Shown here piece by piece: positions 10,601 to 25,600 of a stretch of 64,000 nt of DNA; within the stretch, counting starts at the first letter, position 1, and each line of letters starts with the position of its first letter. Position numbers and translations under genes: made by a program. Location of the stretch: positions 26,952,869-27,016,868 of the forward strand of contig CM023533.1 of assembly GCA_013350335.1 (NCBI GenBank). The letters run 5' to 3'. The DNA is from Chimonanthus salicifolius. Taxonomy: Eukaryota > Streptophyta > Magnoliopsida > Laurales > Calycanthaceae. The notes below the pieces were generated by a model. It ran no database searches, was not told the DNA's origin, and worked only from the letters and a program-made list of their open reading frames with translations.

Positions 10601-13600
10601 GCAATATGGTAGAGACACAAATTTTACACAAAATGAAATGTCAAACATGGACATGTTATCTACATCGAAGTATCCGTGTTACATAGATTGTAGATGGTGT
10701 AACAAGAACCTATAGCATAGTTGGAAAAGTGCTCGCGGGTGCAATTGTAAAGGTTAGTTCAGTCATGCTATGATTTCATAAAAAAGAGGAACTTTTAGAA
10801 GTGCAAATGTAATATTTACAGTATGTCCTTCCAAAGCATTACTACTGTACTCTCTTTGCATTGTAGATTACTTTTCTATCATCTGATAAAGTTATTTAGT
10901 GTTTCAGTTATGTGTTTTGTTCTTAGGTCTGGACTCTTTGGAATGGAGGTTGCTCGGGTGCTTGGTGGTGGTCTTGTTCCAGGTGCAACTATTTGTCTTT
11001 ATGCATTTATACTGGTTATTTGTTAGTTGATAATCTTGAAGACAACAACGTCAACGACATAAAACAATATTTTGGTCGTTACGTGGTCTTCGATCTTTTC
11101 AGATGTCTCTGGGTTTCAATTTCTCAAAATCTTCAATTAAACTTTTGAGCTTGTAGTGCTGATAATGATGATTTAGCTTAGAATTTTCATTAGAATGCAT
11201 ATGCAGTAAATTTTCAATTTTGGGGAAAGATGCAATGAGAGGTAAGAATTGAATTTCCCCTTTTGCCAAGGCGCCCATTTGTTATTTGACATCTCATAAC
11301 AAAAGTATGCAAGTGACAAGAATCTCTAGCAGAACTAGTAAGGGTTTGCTGTTACAATGCAAAGGTTGTGGATTCAAGTCCCATGGGTGTTAGATAGGCA
11401 GTCGACTTATGGAATTTTTTTGCCAAATCTAAATATAAAGGCCAACCCCATATTGATGGGATAAATTGTTTAGATGCTGATGATGAACAAAAGTATGTTG
11501 GTGGATTGTCTTTTGAGTTTCATATAAACTACTTGATATTAAGGTAATATTTTACTGGTTTATTTGTTGGGTTCTATAGGCTCCTTGGTTTTAGTTGGTG
11601 GTGATCCTGGTGTTGGCAAAAGTACACTGCTGTTGCAGGTATATCTTAACTCTTTAGCTTAATTACTTTATATTAGTTGAAGTACGTGTTACGATGTCAC
11701 CCTATTCTTTTGGATTCTCTCAAGCGGTTACTTATGCGCTCAAATGGTTACTTAAAAATGTCACATTCATGACGCATTGCTTTTCAATTTTTGGTAAATA
11801 TTCCTCGTGGGATGATGCCAAATTTTTGTCTTTGAATGGCAGATTGCTGCAATACTAGCTGACAGAAGTGGTTTAGACGAACCAGCTCCAGTTATATATG
11901 TTTCTGGTGAAGAGGTCAGTTTTGTTTAAATTACATATGATTTGATTTTTTTGCTGACCATTGCCATGTTTACTTTGTTATCATACATTTTGATTGAACT
12001 CTGCTTTACCATCTTTAATATCAATTCTAAATTTATAATAGTTTTCTGAATCATCCAAATTGTGATGGATTTTATTTAATCCAGTTTTCTTTCTGTGGAT
12101 GATGATTTCTGTGACTTCAATGTTTGATGTAGGAAATGTATTGTCACCGACTTCTTTTTCTATCTTTTAATCATACTCAAGTGTGGCATGACAGAGTATG
12201 GAGCAAATTGGAAACAGAGGAGACCGTATGAGAATTTGCACAGACAATCTCTACCTGTATTCAAGTACAGATATTGAGGTGCACACTTCTGAAATGTAGT
12301 TTTGGTTAATTGTCTTCCTACCTTTATTTTTTGTCCTGGCTTTGTGTATTCAACTGGTTCGTGTGTGAAATGAAGACATGAGTAACTGAATAAATGAAGA
12401 AAAGAGTGAGGAGAGTAGAAAGAGAAGGCAGGAGAAGTATTCGACATTAACTGAGTATAGCTAATTGAGACAATGCAAAACCTTTTTATAATTTTCAATA
12501 ATTACAAATTAACTTCCTAAAATGTAGATAAATTATAGAATATATCCTTATAGATGTACTAGGACGGCTGGGGTAGCTCTATTGCATTAGAAGAGGGGGA
12601 AAGGAATAGTGTGGACTGTGGAGAGTGAAGATTCTATACATATATGCTCTTCATTTAGAAAAAAAAGATTTTATGCACAACTTAATAGCGGGTAGTGAAA
12701 TTTGCATTTCTGATTTCTTAATTTATTTTTATGTGGAATTTGCATACTTTCACTGAGGAATTTCCTTTCATCTTCCTTCTATCCTTGTATGTTAGAAGAG
12801 TGTGGTTGGTGGAGAAAATATATGATGTTGGTTACGGTTAGCTGTATCCATTTTATTGGTTCCCAGAGGTGGAGCTGAAAACTTCAGCTTGTGTTTTTTT
12901 TTGCAACAGTAACAAATGGATTCATTAAAAGAAGAGGAGGATACAAGAGAGAAAGCCACGTATAAGAGATGTATACATGACTAACAAAAGAAAACAAAGA
13001 AAAACATCTAAGAACTATGAGAAAGAAAACCGTATACAATATAGATACAATGTGGAGTTCCCCATCACCCCTATACACCCAAAGAGAGACATGATTAGAT
13101 TGGAGAAGAGCCATTATGTGTCTATGCTTTTGAACACCCACTTTTGCTAGAAAATCAGCAATACTGTTTGCCGACCGAGGAGCGTAAGTGAAAGTGACAT
13201 CCCTCGTCCTGCATAACCTTCTAATGTTCCTAAAAATGGTAACCAGTTTCTATGGGGGAGACTTCCTATTACTAACTTAGGAGATAACATTAGTCGAATC
13301 ACGTTCAACAATGAGCTTACCATTTCCAAACCTAGACCAATGATACCTAAGGGCTCAGAAAAAGCTAATAACATCCTACCCCCATCATCGTGCAACACCC
13401 CGTCTATTCCTGCTGGACCCAGTTTACCACTTATCCACATTAAATTTAAAACAGTCTTGAGGTGGCACTATCCAATCAACCCTGGGTTTTCTACCTTTCC
13501 CTACTCCCTTCATACATCCTTCCCATGAAAGGTAGAAATCTTCCGGGGCCAAACTAAGAATTCCTTACAAACAGCTTGTGTTTGTTGTCTTATTTACATC

Positions 13601-16600
13601 CATTTTAATGTCTGATGTTTCCGACTTTCCTTTTTTCTCTCAATAGGTTTTTATCACCACTAACTAATTACTTCTAAATTTTGCATCCTCAATACTCTTC
13701 AATGTAGTAATGATTTTATTTCCATCTTGATGGGTGTGCTTCATTAACTTATGTTCTCATCATCATCAAAGCTATTATCTCATCAATCTGGGGTTGGAAT
13801 TGGCATTTTTTTTCTATGGGCTAACTGCTTATTTGGCGCCTAGAGGACTTGAATTCACAACCTGTTTCACCGGCTTAATGTCTGTGCCCCTAATAAATGT
13901 ACCATCCATTAGATAATATTGGTTCTTCTCTTGTTACAATAATGAAATGCAAACATGAAAACATCTCTATTTAGTGTTTTAACTAATTCTAGATCATTTG
14001 GATTTCCTCTATTGCATAACTTGCTTTCAAATGAATGCTACCCTTGGGCTGTATTTCAGGATATATTGGAACAAGTTAAAGTGCTCTCTCCTCGGGCTCT
14101 GATTGTGGATTCTATTCAGACAGTTTATCTGAAAGGAGTGGTTGGAAGTGCTGGAAACATTCAACAGGTTGGATCTCCTAAAGTTTTTAGATTCTTTACT
14201 TGTTGAGACAGTGAGGAATTGGAGTTCATCCAAGGAAGCTAAACTATATACCAGTCAAGTGGTCAGTAAATCTCTTTTAGAAACATTACTCCTTAATGTG
14301 ACAAATTGGAAGAAATTGGACAAGAGCTTGTAGCGCAATTGGCAAATGTTCATTATTGCAACTATAAAGTTTGCAGGTTTGAGTCACTTCACCATCTAAT
14401 GAAAAAAATTCTAAAGATCATATTTAGCATGTTTTTTCATTCTAGACTCTGGCAACTAGGTTTGACTTGTTCATTTATGAGACAAGATCTACTGTACTGA
14501 AAAATGGTATAGCATATCAAAAGAAACAAACTTCTCACCCTTCTCATGTTTCATGCTTATCTTCAAAACTTTTTTGAGATTGTGGCCGAGAAATTATTGA
14601 GAGCTAGACGGAAAAGCAACAGAAAAGTGGGTAAAGTGCATACAAAACAGGATCTACAAAAGGGTCAACCATATAAATGCAAAAATTAAGGAAAAAAATA
14701 AAAGACATTGAGAATTGACTGAGAAATGGCATATCCTGGGCTAGTAATAGGAAGCCGCGCCGTGGAAGTTGGTTGACATTTATCGGTACATTAGGAGGTT
14801 GAGTAGGTCGGATGGTATCACCTTCACACACATACCTTGGTTGGCGAACAATATTGCTGACATTCTAGCAAAGGTGGGAGTACAAAAGCAAAGACCTGCA
14901 ATGGAGCTGTTCTGATCGTGATACTCTTTGGGTGTATGGAGAGATGGAGACTCCTTATTGTATCTATGTTGACTGGGGAGTACTGTACATATAGTGGTTT
15001 TCATTATTCTCTTTATATTCTATCGGAAAGCCATGTATAACTCTTCTATACTTAGCTCCATCTTATTTGTACCTTATACATAATTTAACGAATTCATTTG
15101 TTACTGTTTAAAGAAAAATGAACCATGCTACAGCTGGATTAGTTGGATGGTACCACCAGTACCGTTAACAAGAGCAACATACGGTTGTGGGATAAGTGCC
15201 TTTGGTGGTGATGGTCTTGGCAGAGGTGCTGGTGGTGGTGATTAATAAAATCACACAGACAGTAACATACAATTGTAAGGCTAATGGTTGATATTTTCAG
15301 AGCAACCGTGTTTGATTCAACCTGTTGATATCTTTAAATGCACTTGGGATTGCTGTTTGAAAAGTGTATAGATCTGATTGTATAATGCACAGATGCCACT
15401 TCTTTTGGAGTGGGATTTGCCACTCCCTGTCCTTGAGCTCTTGTATTTTCTGATTAGTTCAATGATCATAGTGCCTTCGAATTTGGATCTTGCTTGAGTT
15501 AATGTTAATTACCCTTCTACTTATGATGCTGTAGAAAGATGATTAAATAGATTTCTCTTATCTTGTAAACAACACTACTCCAGCAGTCCACCTCCATGGA
15601 ATCACGACTCCCATTCAATTCCTTCCTCTGAAATCATTCACAATCATTTCTACAATGTCCAAATTATGATAGCATTTATTTTATCTTGTTTTCTTTACCA
15701 TTACCAATGGCCTTATGTTCTTTTTACTTTCTTCGTCATCGTCATCATAATCATCAAAGCCACGAATCCCATCTATTCCTTTTTCCTTGAATGCGGACAA
15801 TGTATTTCATCAGCCTCTTTATCCATGTTATAATCAAGTTAACTGCAAATTAAATAGTAGTCTAGTATCTGAACTACAAATTGTTATTCAGTTGCACTGT
15901 ATCCTTCGTCTGCAGTTAAAGATGGAGCAAGTCAGTGACTCATATGCAATATTTGAACATTGCAAACATCATCATGTCACATTCATTCAAGATAAACAAG
16001 CGGCTTGATAAAAGCTAACATGTTTTAATGCTCAAGACCGAACAGTTCTTCGAAACAGCAAAAGAGCATAAAATTTGGCCAATCCGACAACCTGCAAGTT
16101 ACCACAATACTCTTGGCATTATTTTAACTTACTCAACGTAGTGTACCAAGCAAGTTAGCTCTGATCCCTTAATTTGAACAATAGCCATACAAAACCATCT
16201 TGCTGATGTTTGAGAGGTGAGTGAAATTTGAAAGAAATAGGGAAGAAAGATGCAGATAAATACATGAGAGAAATAAGGGGTTTGAATTTCAGGCTGAAAT
16301 ACATCAGTTGATTTTTTAGTGAAAAGGGTTGGCTTATTTCGCCTGATACCGAGCTCCAAGTTGGCTTTGTTCTCTTAGACACATTTTATTGGTGGAAAAT
16401 GGAGGCTGCAGTTGGGGCATTGCTTTCTTTCTGAACCTGAGCATTTTGAGAATATTCCATGAACTTGCATGCACACACAGTCTAGTCCTCAACCTAAACC
16501 CAACCCAATCTTAGGTTAGGCTGGGCGAATTGCTTTCCAATTGGGCCTAACATAATTTGTGCCCATGACATCATTTCTATGGTCACCATCGATGTTATCA

Positions 16601-19600
16601 CCATAATGGCAGTTGACATCATATAAAATATGTTAAATTTGTATTTTAAGCAAGGTACAAGATCAATTTGGTCTTTTGTCTTGCTATGTGGAAGTTTAAT
16701 TGCTTATTTTGTTGATGTGGTATAGGTTAAGGAATGCACTGCAACTTTGCTCCGCTTTGCTAAGCAGACAAATGTCCCTATCCTTCTGGTAAGGTTTGCC
16801 TTGCTTTAATTTCTCACAGAAAGTTTACCTTATATGTAATCTATTAGGGAACTTTCAATGGTCAAGAATATTTTGTTGGCTTTGTTTTTTCACTATCAAT
16901 TTAAATGGTTGTTTGGCGATACAGAGGCACACATCAATTGTGACCCTTGCCATGGGGCCTGCATGGATGCATGCTAATCAGGAGGGAGGGAGGGAGGGAG
17001 GGAGGGAAGGGAGAGTGTTAGCATCAGTTATGGGTGAGCAAATAATAGCAATTGTTAGATCTGAGTATCATAGATTTTAGGGCTCAAACAGTTATTTGGT
17101 TATAAAGCTACGATTTTTGGTGATTCAATCCAATAGTAAATCAAATTTTGTTTGGGTCAAACTTTAGCATATGCATGGAATAAAAAATATTCATTCCTTC
17201 CAAACTGGGTTCTATCGTCACCCTCTCTCTGTCTTAGTCTACTTTCTGACACATACTATATTAGAGACTTGGTTGAGTCCATATTGGCCAAATCAATTGA
17301 TTGTCATTTGCACAAGTAGATATTTAAAATTGAAGGGAATCCCATTCCTCTTCAGTTCAACATTGGGGAAGAAAGGAGAGCACATTTTGAGATTGCATTC
17401 AGGATATCCTTCTTATTTTGTTACAAGATTTGAGCATGCAAATCGTTGCATTAGACCATTGCTTGCTATTCATAGTGCCATGGGTTTCCTCGAAACTGGG
17501 TTCTTTCTTTGATTTTCATTTTATTGCTTGGGCAACTACAAATACCAATTTTAGGGGTACATTTTCAATCAAACTAAGATTAAAGGTTTAAATGCTAATG
17601 AATCCATTGACCAAAAGCCCTATTTTGGAGTTTGGGGTGTTAACCAAGGAGGTATAATTTTCATTTCTTTTTTTTTGCTTTGCTTTTTATTTGTTTTATA
17701 GCTTTGGTCCATGGATCTGTACAATTGTTTTTTAGTTTGAATAGATTTTAATGTAAAAAACAAAGAAAATAAAAATTAAGAGTTATTTTGTAACTGCATT
17801 GTAGTGTTTAGCCATAAATTTGGCCTTACATCCATGGATGTGGACAAATATTTGAGTTTTTAAGGTATTTAGACATAAAAACCAAAGATGTATAGAAGAT
17901 AAAGATTTTAAATGTTTCTAGACATGAAAGAAATAAATAATATAGAAAACACAAGGAGTCCCTAAATTTTAAATTCATTTAGTGATATTTTTGCTTTCTT
18001 TTTCTTGTTTACACTTTTTCCATGAGTTCTTCATTTGTTTTTCCTCTTTCAAAAATAGTTTTTCTGAGTCTTGGATGAACTAAAGTGTTTTGTGTATCTG
18101 GGTAATGTGCATGATTTTTTTCTTCTTAGATACTGACATGAGACTCAAACCCGTAGCCTTTTGGTTGTAACTTTGAACATTTACCAACTGTATTATAGGC
18201 TCTTGTTTACGACAAAAGTAATTCTCAGTTATTTATCATCTATGACTCAATATTGGTTTTTATTGTCTTCAAACAAGTCTCATTTTTCCTCCTTGAGTGT
18301 ACACCATCTCATATGGGTGCTTGTGTTGCACAATAATCTTAGAAGAGTCAACTTGTGCTAGTGTGAGGGTAATAATCTCAAAAGAGTCAACTTTGCTAGC
18401 ATATGAGTGATGACACCGAATATCCACTTGCATGTATGCTTTCAAGTATTTTTTTTATCTCCAAGTACATGATTGGTGATTATGGATCGGACATTAACCC
18501 TGCTCCTCATAGGGCATCAGTTATGTGGAGGGCCATATGTACTTGTGTTGACAAATTTAAATAAGGCATTCGGTTTAAAGTGGGGCATGGCGATAGAGTT
18601 CGATTTTGGACCAATCCTTGGAATGACTCCACATCACTTGCTACCAATTTTCCTTCACTTTATCGCTTATCCTCTCTCTTGATGATTTCATATCTGTCTA
18701 CTATGTTCTTGTTAGCAAACAAATTATGTGGAAAATATCCGCTTCAGACAGAACCTTTTGGATGCTGAAATAGATGATTTCTCTCATCTTTTGCTCCTCC
18801 TAAATCTTGTCTGGATATGAACCTCTAAGGACTCCTTACTAGTGGTGGCCTGACTAATCTGGTTGTTTTTCACTCAAGTCTTTCTTTTACTAGAGTAACT
18901 AGTGTACTACAACCTTGTTAGTAGATCGAACCATCTGGTCCTCTAAAGCACTTTCTCTTGCCATCAATTTCCTTTGGATTACTGGTTTGGGGAAAATTAT
19001 AACTCAAGACTACTTGCACAAGAGAGGAAGGGTATTGGTAAGTGCTTGCCCTTTTTGCCTTCAGGCCTTTGAAGATGTGGATCATCTCCTCTTTCTCGAT
19101 GCCTGTCTGCAGTGCTATCTTGGACCAATTTGGTATTCAGTGGTGTATCCCCTCTACGGTTGCTCAGTTCTCCTTTGTTTGGAATATCTCCAACGTATCC
19201 TGTAAGTGCTCGGAGTTATGGCACCTCGCAATAATAGGGTTTTCAGGAACTCCGCAAAAAGCCCCCAATGTCTTAGCCACCGAATTATGGCCAAATACAC
19301 AACCCGAGCATCTCCTCTTGTGGATTTCAAGAATGTTTCTATGACAAATATTCTACGTGCCTGGAAGGAGTACTTAGGGCTTCTTTAGCATCTACCTGTG
19401 TAGTGCCTGCAGATTTTTTTTTTTTGGGTTTCGACTTTGCGGGTGTATGGGGTTGAGGGGATCCTTTCTTTTCTTTCTGCATTGTACGGTTCTTTTTGCA
19501 CCTTGATGCCTTTATTTAATACAATTTCAGTCACCATTTCAGAAAAAAAAAGTGGTACTATTCTTCTTTTATCCCGTTGGGATGAAAAACTCCAATGGCG

Positions 19601-22600
19601 TTGAACTTTTTGCTATTAGGAGGGCACTTTCTTTTTGTGTTTAGGGAGGGGGTGGGGGTTTGGGAGCCTCATTATGGAGGGGGATTCTGCATTACGTTGC
19701 TTGGGCATCTGGTAAGAAAAGAGCCCCTTGGAGGCTTCTTCTCATTGCTACAGATATATTCTTGCTTTGTAAAGTAGGACATCTTTAGGCATGCAAAGTG
19801 GTCAACTACTGTGGTGGCTGATTTTTTGTCATGAAGGTTATATGGGTTGGTTGTAATTATTGGGGAGCATTTCTTATATTTTTTTGTTCGACGATTGTGG
19901 ATTTATTTTGTATTCTTTCTTGTTGATTCTTTAGTTATGCTTGAGGATCAATATATATCTATATTGTAGCTTTTCTTTTCTTAACGAATTCTCTTGTTAC
20001 CTTTTCAAAAAGGGCATATGATCTTTCAAAAGGAAATGCGTATGTTCAAGTCCCATGGACGTCAGATAGGGTAGTCGGTCCATGGAAATAATTTACCATA
20101 TCCAAATATGAAAGTCTACCCTAGATTGATGGGATAAATGGCTAGATGATGGTGATGAAATAACTTTGGAGGTGATGATGATATTTAAAAAATAAATGAT
20201 GGTGATGATGTTTGTTTTCTTGTGTTATAAATCATCATCTTTGTTGCTACTTTCTCATCAAACGAGGGATGGGTTTTTGAGTTATTTTTTTCCCATTCTT
20301 CCTTATCATAAATGATATCCTTTATCACTCTGCAATCTATATGCCCCCTTTTTTCTTTCTTTCACTCCAAGTTTCTAAGGCCTCCCTTTCCTCCTTGTAG
20401 TTTTTCAATTCTTTAATGGGATTTACTTCCGGTCTCCTCCATATATGGTCACAAACCACCTTGGAGACCTTGAATTTCTTTTCTGTGATGTGCTTGCTTT
20501 TAATTCTATTGTTTAAGTTGCTTTGCACATGCATCCTTAGCATACAAGTCATTGTAACCATTACTTTGTTTACTTGGCTTTTTTTTTTTTAACCAATCAA
20601 CACTCTTATTCATAAAGCATTGTTGGTCTGATAACTGTTTGATAATTTTTTTCCTATACTTGACATGTAACTCTTTTTTCACACAACCCACTCTGCTGGT
20701 CCACCCTACTCCCATCTTATTGGTTATGCCTAGATCGAATCTTTGCTTGATTGATAGTTGAGCCGAAGTATCTACACTGACCATAACCCCTACCAATGGT
20801 ACAATCAAAGTAAATCCATATTTTCCTTTCTCATTTTTATCCTTTGTGTGAGCTTTGATAGGATTATATTGGAAAACAAAGGAAAGATATCGAGAAATGT
20901 GGACTTCTTGTCACTTGCCACCTTGTGGATAAAGATGAGATTTTTAATGTCCTTGATCCTTCTATGCACATGAATGTTAGATGGCAAAGAGTTATGAGAC
21001 AGAGTTAATGTGGACCAAAGTGCCATGTGGAAGCTAATTGAAGGAATGAAGTCAGTCCCACTCATTTGGTCTTCAAATTGGGCTATGGTCAACATGGTTA
21101 TATGCGCTTTTCCTGAAACATAATATGTTGATTAGATGATTGGATAAGTGTTAGGATTGTTGACAGCAAGAAGTCAGTAATACTTGTAATTGATCAAAAA
21201 CTTCTCTTATCATTAAAAGAATAAGATAGACTCGGCTCCCCTACAACACCAGTGTGTGGGTGTGGGTGCATGTGAAATGATGCAATTTAGGTAGCAACTC
21301 TTTTCCATTGGCTTTCCCAGTGGGTTTTTTTTACCATCCGTTTAATAAGGTTTGCATAATTAGGCCTTTATATTTTGAGTGAAATTTATATATTTCCATG
21401 GGGCAACATGTGTCCTTTCCTTTGATCTGTACATGGTATATTGAATTTTAATTTTATTTCCCTTTTCAATAACTTTTTATGTTACTGTTTTGTGGAATTC
21501 AAAGAGGATCTAGGTTGATTTGATCCTAGATTGCTATTTGTTATAAACCAGATAGTGTCCTATAGTACAAATTTGCTTCAGAATTCTAATTTGATAGATG
21601 TTGCATTTATCAGATTTAAACGTGTCAATTTTGGGTAGGTTCTAGCTTCACTCGAGCCCATACCGATTCAACAAACCTGGATGCATACCCAAACCCAAAT
21701 ATATCCATTTCAGCTTGGCCCGTTTTGAAGGTCTAAAAGCCCTAGCCTGCCTGCAGCCCATCGAGCTTGTCAAGGTTAAAGCCCGAGCCTGCCTATTGAG
21801 ACTATTAAAAGTTCAATCATTCAGAATGAAAGTAGAGAAATGAGTTACAAGTAGACCAAGTTTGAGCCAAAAACTCATTTTTTAGTAACTTGATCTTAGT
21901 AGTCAAAGAGTCATCAATTGTCTTTAAAAATGACAAAGAGAAGGACACTTGGTGACTTCGACCAGACAAGTTAAGTGTCTAGAAATTGAATTTTGAGTTG
22001 AAATTTGGTATACTTATAGCTCAACAAGTCTAATGTTAATTTGAATAGTTGCTTTTCTAAATTTCAAAATACTTTAAAGAAAAAGGGAAAATGGACCAGG
22101 AATACAAACATACGCATTTAGTGGCTAAGTGGCCGAAAATCTTCTTGGAAAAGCCCAAAGCTTGTCCATTTAGTTGAAGGGGCTCAAAACTTTAGCCCTT
22201 GCTTGGCCTGGCAGACTGTTATACATGTTTAAACCCATTTATTTATAATGGGTTTGGGTTGGGGAACAAGCGTAACCCGACCCATATCCAAATTTCAAAC
22301 AGGTCCCATTCTGGTTAGGAGTTGGGATATGCTGCCATCCCTATCCTATATGGTCTCACAGTTGCTTAAAACTTTGATATCGTTAACTATCTAAGGTAAA
22401 AATACAACATACCAAATGTAAAGAAACATGTGTAAATATTTAATTGGTTGGGCCTTACTCTAGACATACACATTTGTAAGTGGTAAAGAAGGGTCCTATA
22501 CTACTCCTATATTTAATGGATTAAAAAGAGGCCCATACCAAAATTTCTCGGGTTGGTTTTGGGTTGAATTCAGCTAAATGGAGGTCCATTACTATGCCTA

Positions 22601-25600
22601 AGAGTCTGATGATACTGGCAGATGAGGGTATTATCCTAATAGATGTGACTATTTCATTTTGAAATATTGTGTTGGAATGTTAGTTTATGTCCTTTTTTTT
22701 TTAAATAAGTTTGGTAGTTTATGCATTCTGAAAGATGTAATATATTACTAAGTAGAAGTATTCCTGCCACAATTATTCTTTTCATATTGTGTTGTACTTG
22801 TGTATTTAGCAATGAATTTTCATTTTCTCTATATTTTATGTTGACTGGAGTTAATGTCTATGATTAACTAATTATATTCATGTTTGCTGTTGCACTTCGA
22901 TGATGGGTCTTTTTTTATTTTATCATTTTATGGTTGGCTTTAATGATTAATTTCTATAATGCATTTCAGATTGGACATGTGACAAAAACTGGAGATATAG
23001 CTGGGCCTCGTGTCTTGGAGCATATTGTGGATGCTGTTTTATATTTGGAAGTTGGTACCGCTTAACTATATTCACTGCAGTTTGTATATGTACATGTAGA
23101 CATATTTCGTTTGCAATTTTATTTTACTGTTTTTCTCAAGCTAAAGTGCATACTATTTGAACATTTTGATGAGGACATCATCCTAATCGGGGAATTTGAA
23201 GACGACAAGGGCCAATTGGAAGATAATTTGGTGGAAATGTCACTCCTAGCACATGAACTATTTGAGGTGCGAAACAGGGGTCCATTGAGGGCTCTATATG
23301 GGCCCAAAACCATCAAGTCATGGGCTCCATAAAATTTGGCCCAATTCAGCCCATGTAAGAGGTCTATTTGCAACCCAAGGTGGAGTGGCGGGAAGTCCAA
23401 CATGGCATACAACATGTGCCATGTCATTCGCCAAGTCATCAAAATCTCCAAAATTCTTGTTGCTTGGAATCCTCACAAACTTGGGAAGTCTCCAACGCAC
23501 GGAGAACCCGAAAAATTAGTTGCCAAACTAAAATGGAAGTCAAAATGCAATGGATGGATGGCAAGGTTTTGTGGATTCTTAGATCTATTGATGTTGGTGA
23601 CAACCACTTCATGGACAAATGGTTGGATGGCTACTATGCGTTTGGGTGTGTGGCTGGTAGGTGATCATTTCATAGGCGGTTTGATGTACAATGTTTATTT
23701 GAATTTAGTAGTACTGAATGATAAAGTAACACATTTTGCTTTTAGCTATTTATGTATGCCTAGAGCATTTTTTATACTAATTTTGAATGGTTTTCAGTTT
23801 TGCATCTTATTATAATGTTCTTATATTCACCTGTTGTAAAGCCTGTATTTGTGTTCATTCATTGTTAATTTTTATGTTAAGGATACAATTTTATCAACTT
23901 GTATGATTTTATTTTGCAGGGTGAGAAGTACTCATCTTATCGGTTACTGCGATGTGTGAAGAATCGATTTGGGTCAACTGATGAAGTAATACCTTGTTTT
24001 GTTTGTTTTATTGATTAATGCATTCTATCTAAGTGCACACCACCATTTATCAGAAAACATTGCATATGCACAACCATAGAAAAATATGGATGTCATTTCT
24101 CGGGTTAACACAATTGTTGGCCATATTTCGTGGAGTGGGAGTTGTTTATCATGGATCTTTAGCTATTGGTTCCACTGAAGTGCTTGAATTTCTTGCCAAA
24201 TGTTTGGGAGAAAACAATAGAACAGACGCTAAGACAAGAATCTAATGTCTTTGAGAATCGATTTGGGTTGATGTGAAGTAGGTCAACAATAGAAGCAATT
24301 TTTGTTATGAGAACTTATGGAGAAGTTTAGGTAGGAAAAGGGTAATTTTTTTTATGACTCTTATAGACTTATAAGATAGGGTGCTAAGGCATTTAATATT
24401 GGCAAGCATTGAAAAAGAAATGCATTCCTAATAAGTTGAGATTATACAAGATATGTATAAACATGTGACAACTTGTGTAATAATGGAATGTGAGGAGACG
24501 GGGAAGTTCCTAGTAGGAATGACACTTATTCAAAGATAAACTATATGTTCATATTTATTTGTCTTAGTTATGGATTAATTAAAAGTTGATATATAGAATG
24601 CAATGTTATGATGTATACTATTTGCAGATTTTATATTCTTAATTGTTGAAACAAGAAATCAATTGAATGAGAAATTAGAATTATAAATTCCAAAAAAGAA
24701 ATCAGGACTATGGAGGAAAGTTTTGAGTTGACAATTTAGTAGAGGAAAGACTAAATATATGGAGTGCAACTTTAGTGTTTAGGGAACATAGAAAAGGAAT
24801 TGATTAAAAGTAGTGATGACTTGGTATCATATTTTGACAAAATTTGATACTCAGGTGCAATTGTCAAACGACATGGAGTAAAAGATCTAAATATAGTAAA
24901 TAGGACGGGAGTGGGATGGGCTAAATGTAGGCAAGCTAATGGAGTGCTATGTGGTAGAAGAGTACCTTGTAGATTAAAAGGGTGGCTTCATAAGAGAACC
25001 ATTAGGCTAGTAGTGCTTTATGGAGTCAAGTGTTAGGCAATTAAGGTAACAAGTGGATATTGTAATGGTAATAGAAATCCATATTCTAAGATATCTAAGT
25101 AATGTTAAATATAGTGTCAAGAACAATGTGATAGAAACACTTCAACAGTAACTCCAATAGATGAAAATGTGATGGAAAGCCATTTAGGGTGGTTTGGAGT
25201 TTGGACATATGTAGGAGACAAGAAATGACCCCTATCAGGAAAATCGAAAAGATGCAAGTGGGAGGAACAAAAAAGAGAGGAGGGCCTTTAAAAACTTGGT
25301 AGTAGTCAAAGACACACCTTAGCGCTAGGCCCTTGCCTAGGCTCCATACCCATTTTGCACCTTGCCTAGCCCATTTTGCTACTATCCTTGCACCTATTTT
25401 TTAGATAACCTTTTTTTTTTTAATTTATAGTAAGCCTTTTTTAAAGTTTTTTTTTTTTTTTGTATTAACTAGTAAATATTTTAATTAACATGAGGTAATT
25501 GTCAAAGAAAATTCTATTTGTCTGATGATTTACTTTTGCATGTATACAATATGATGCGGGAGCACCGCCTGCAACTAGGCAAGTAGAAGAAGAGATATGC

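Noticed and set aside
10025..10686. Three overlapping plus-strand frames in RADA intron 1
   Set aside because: Different frames, no recognised domain, no acceptor/donor pair that would keep the RADA frame.
23111..23815. Dense open frames in RADA intron 8 on both strands
   Set aside because: No recognisable protein family and exons 8 and 9 join directly in frame without them; recorded only as an unclassified tract.
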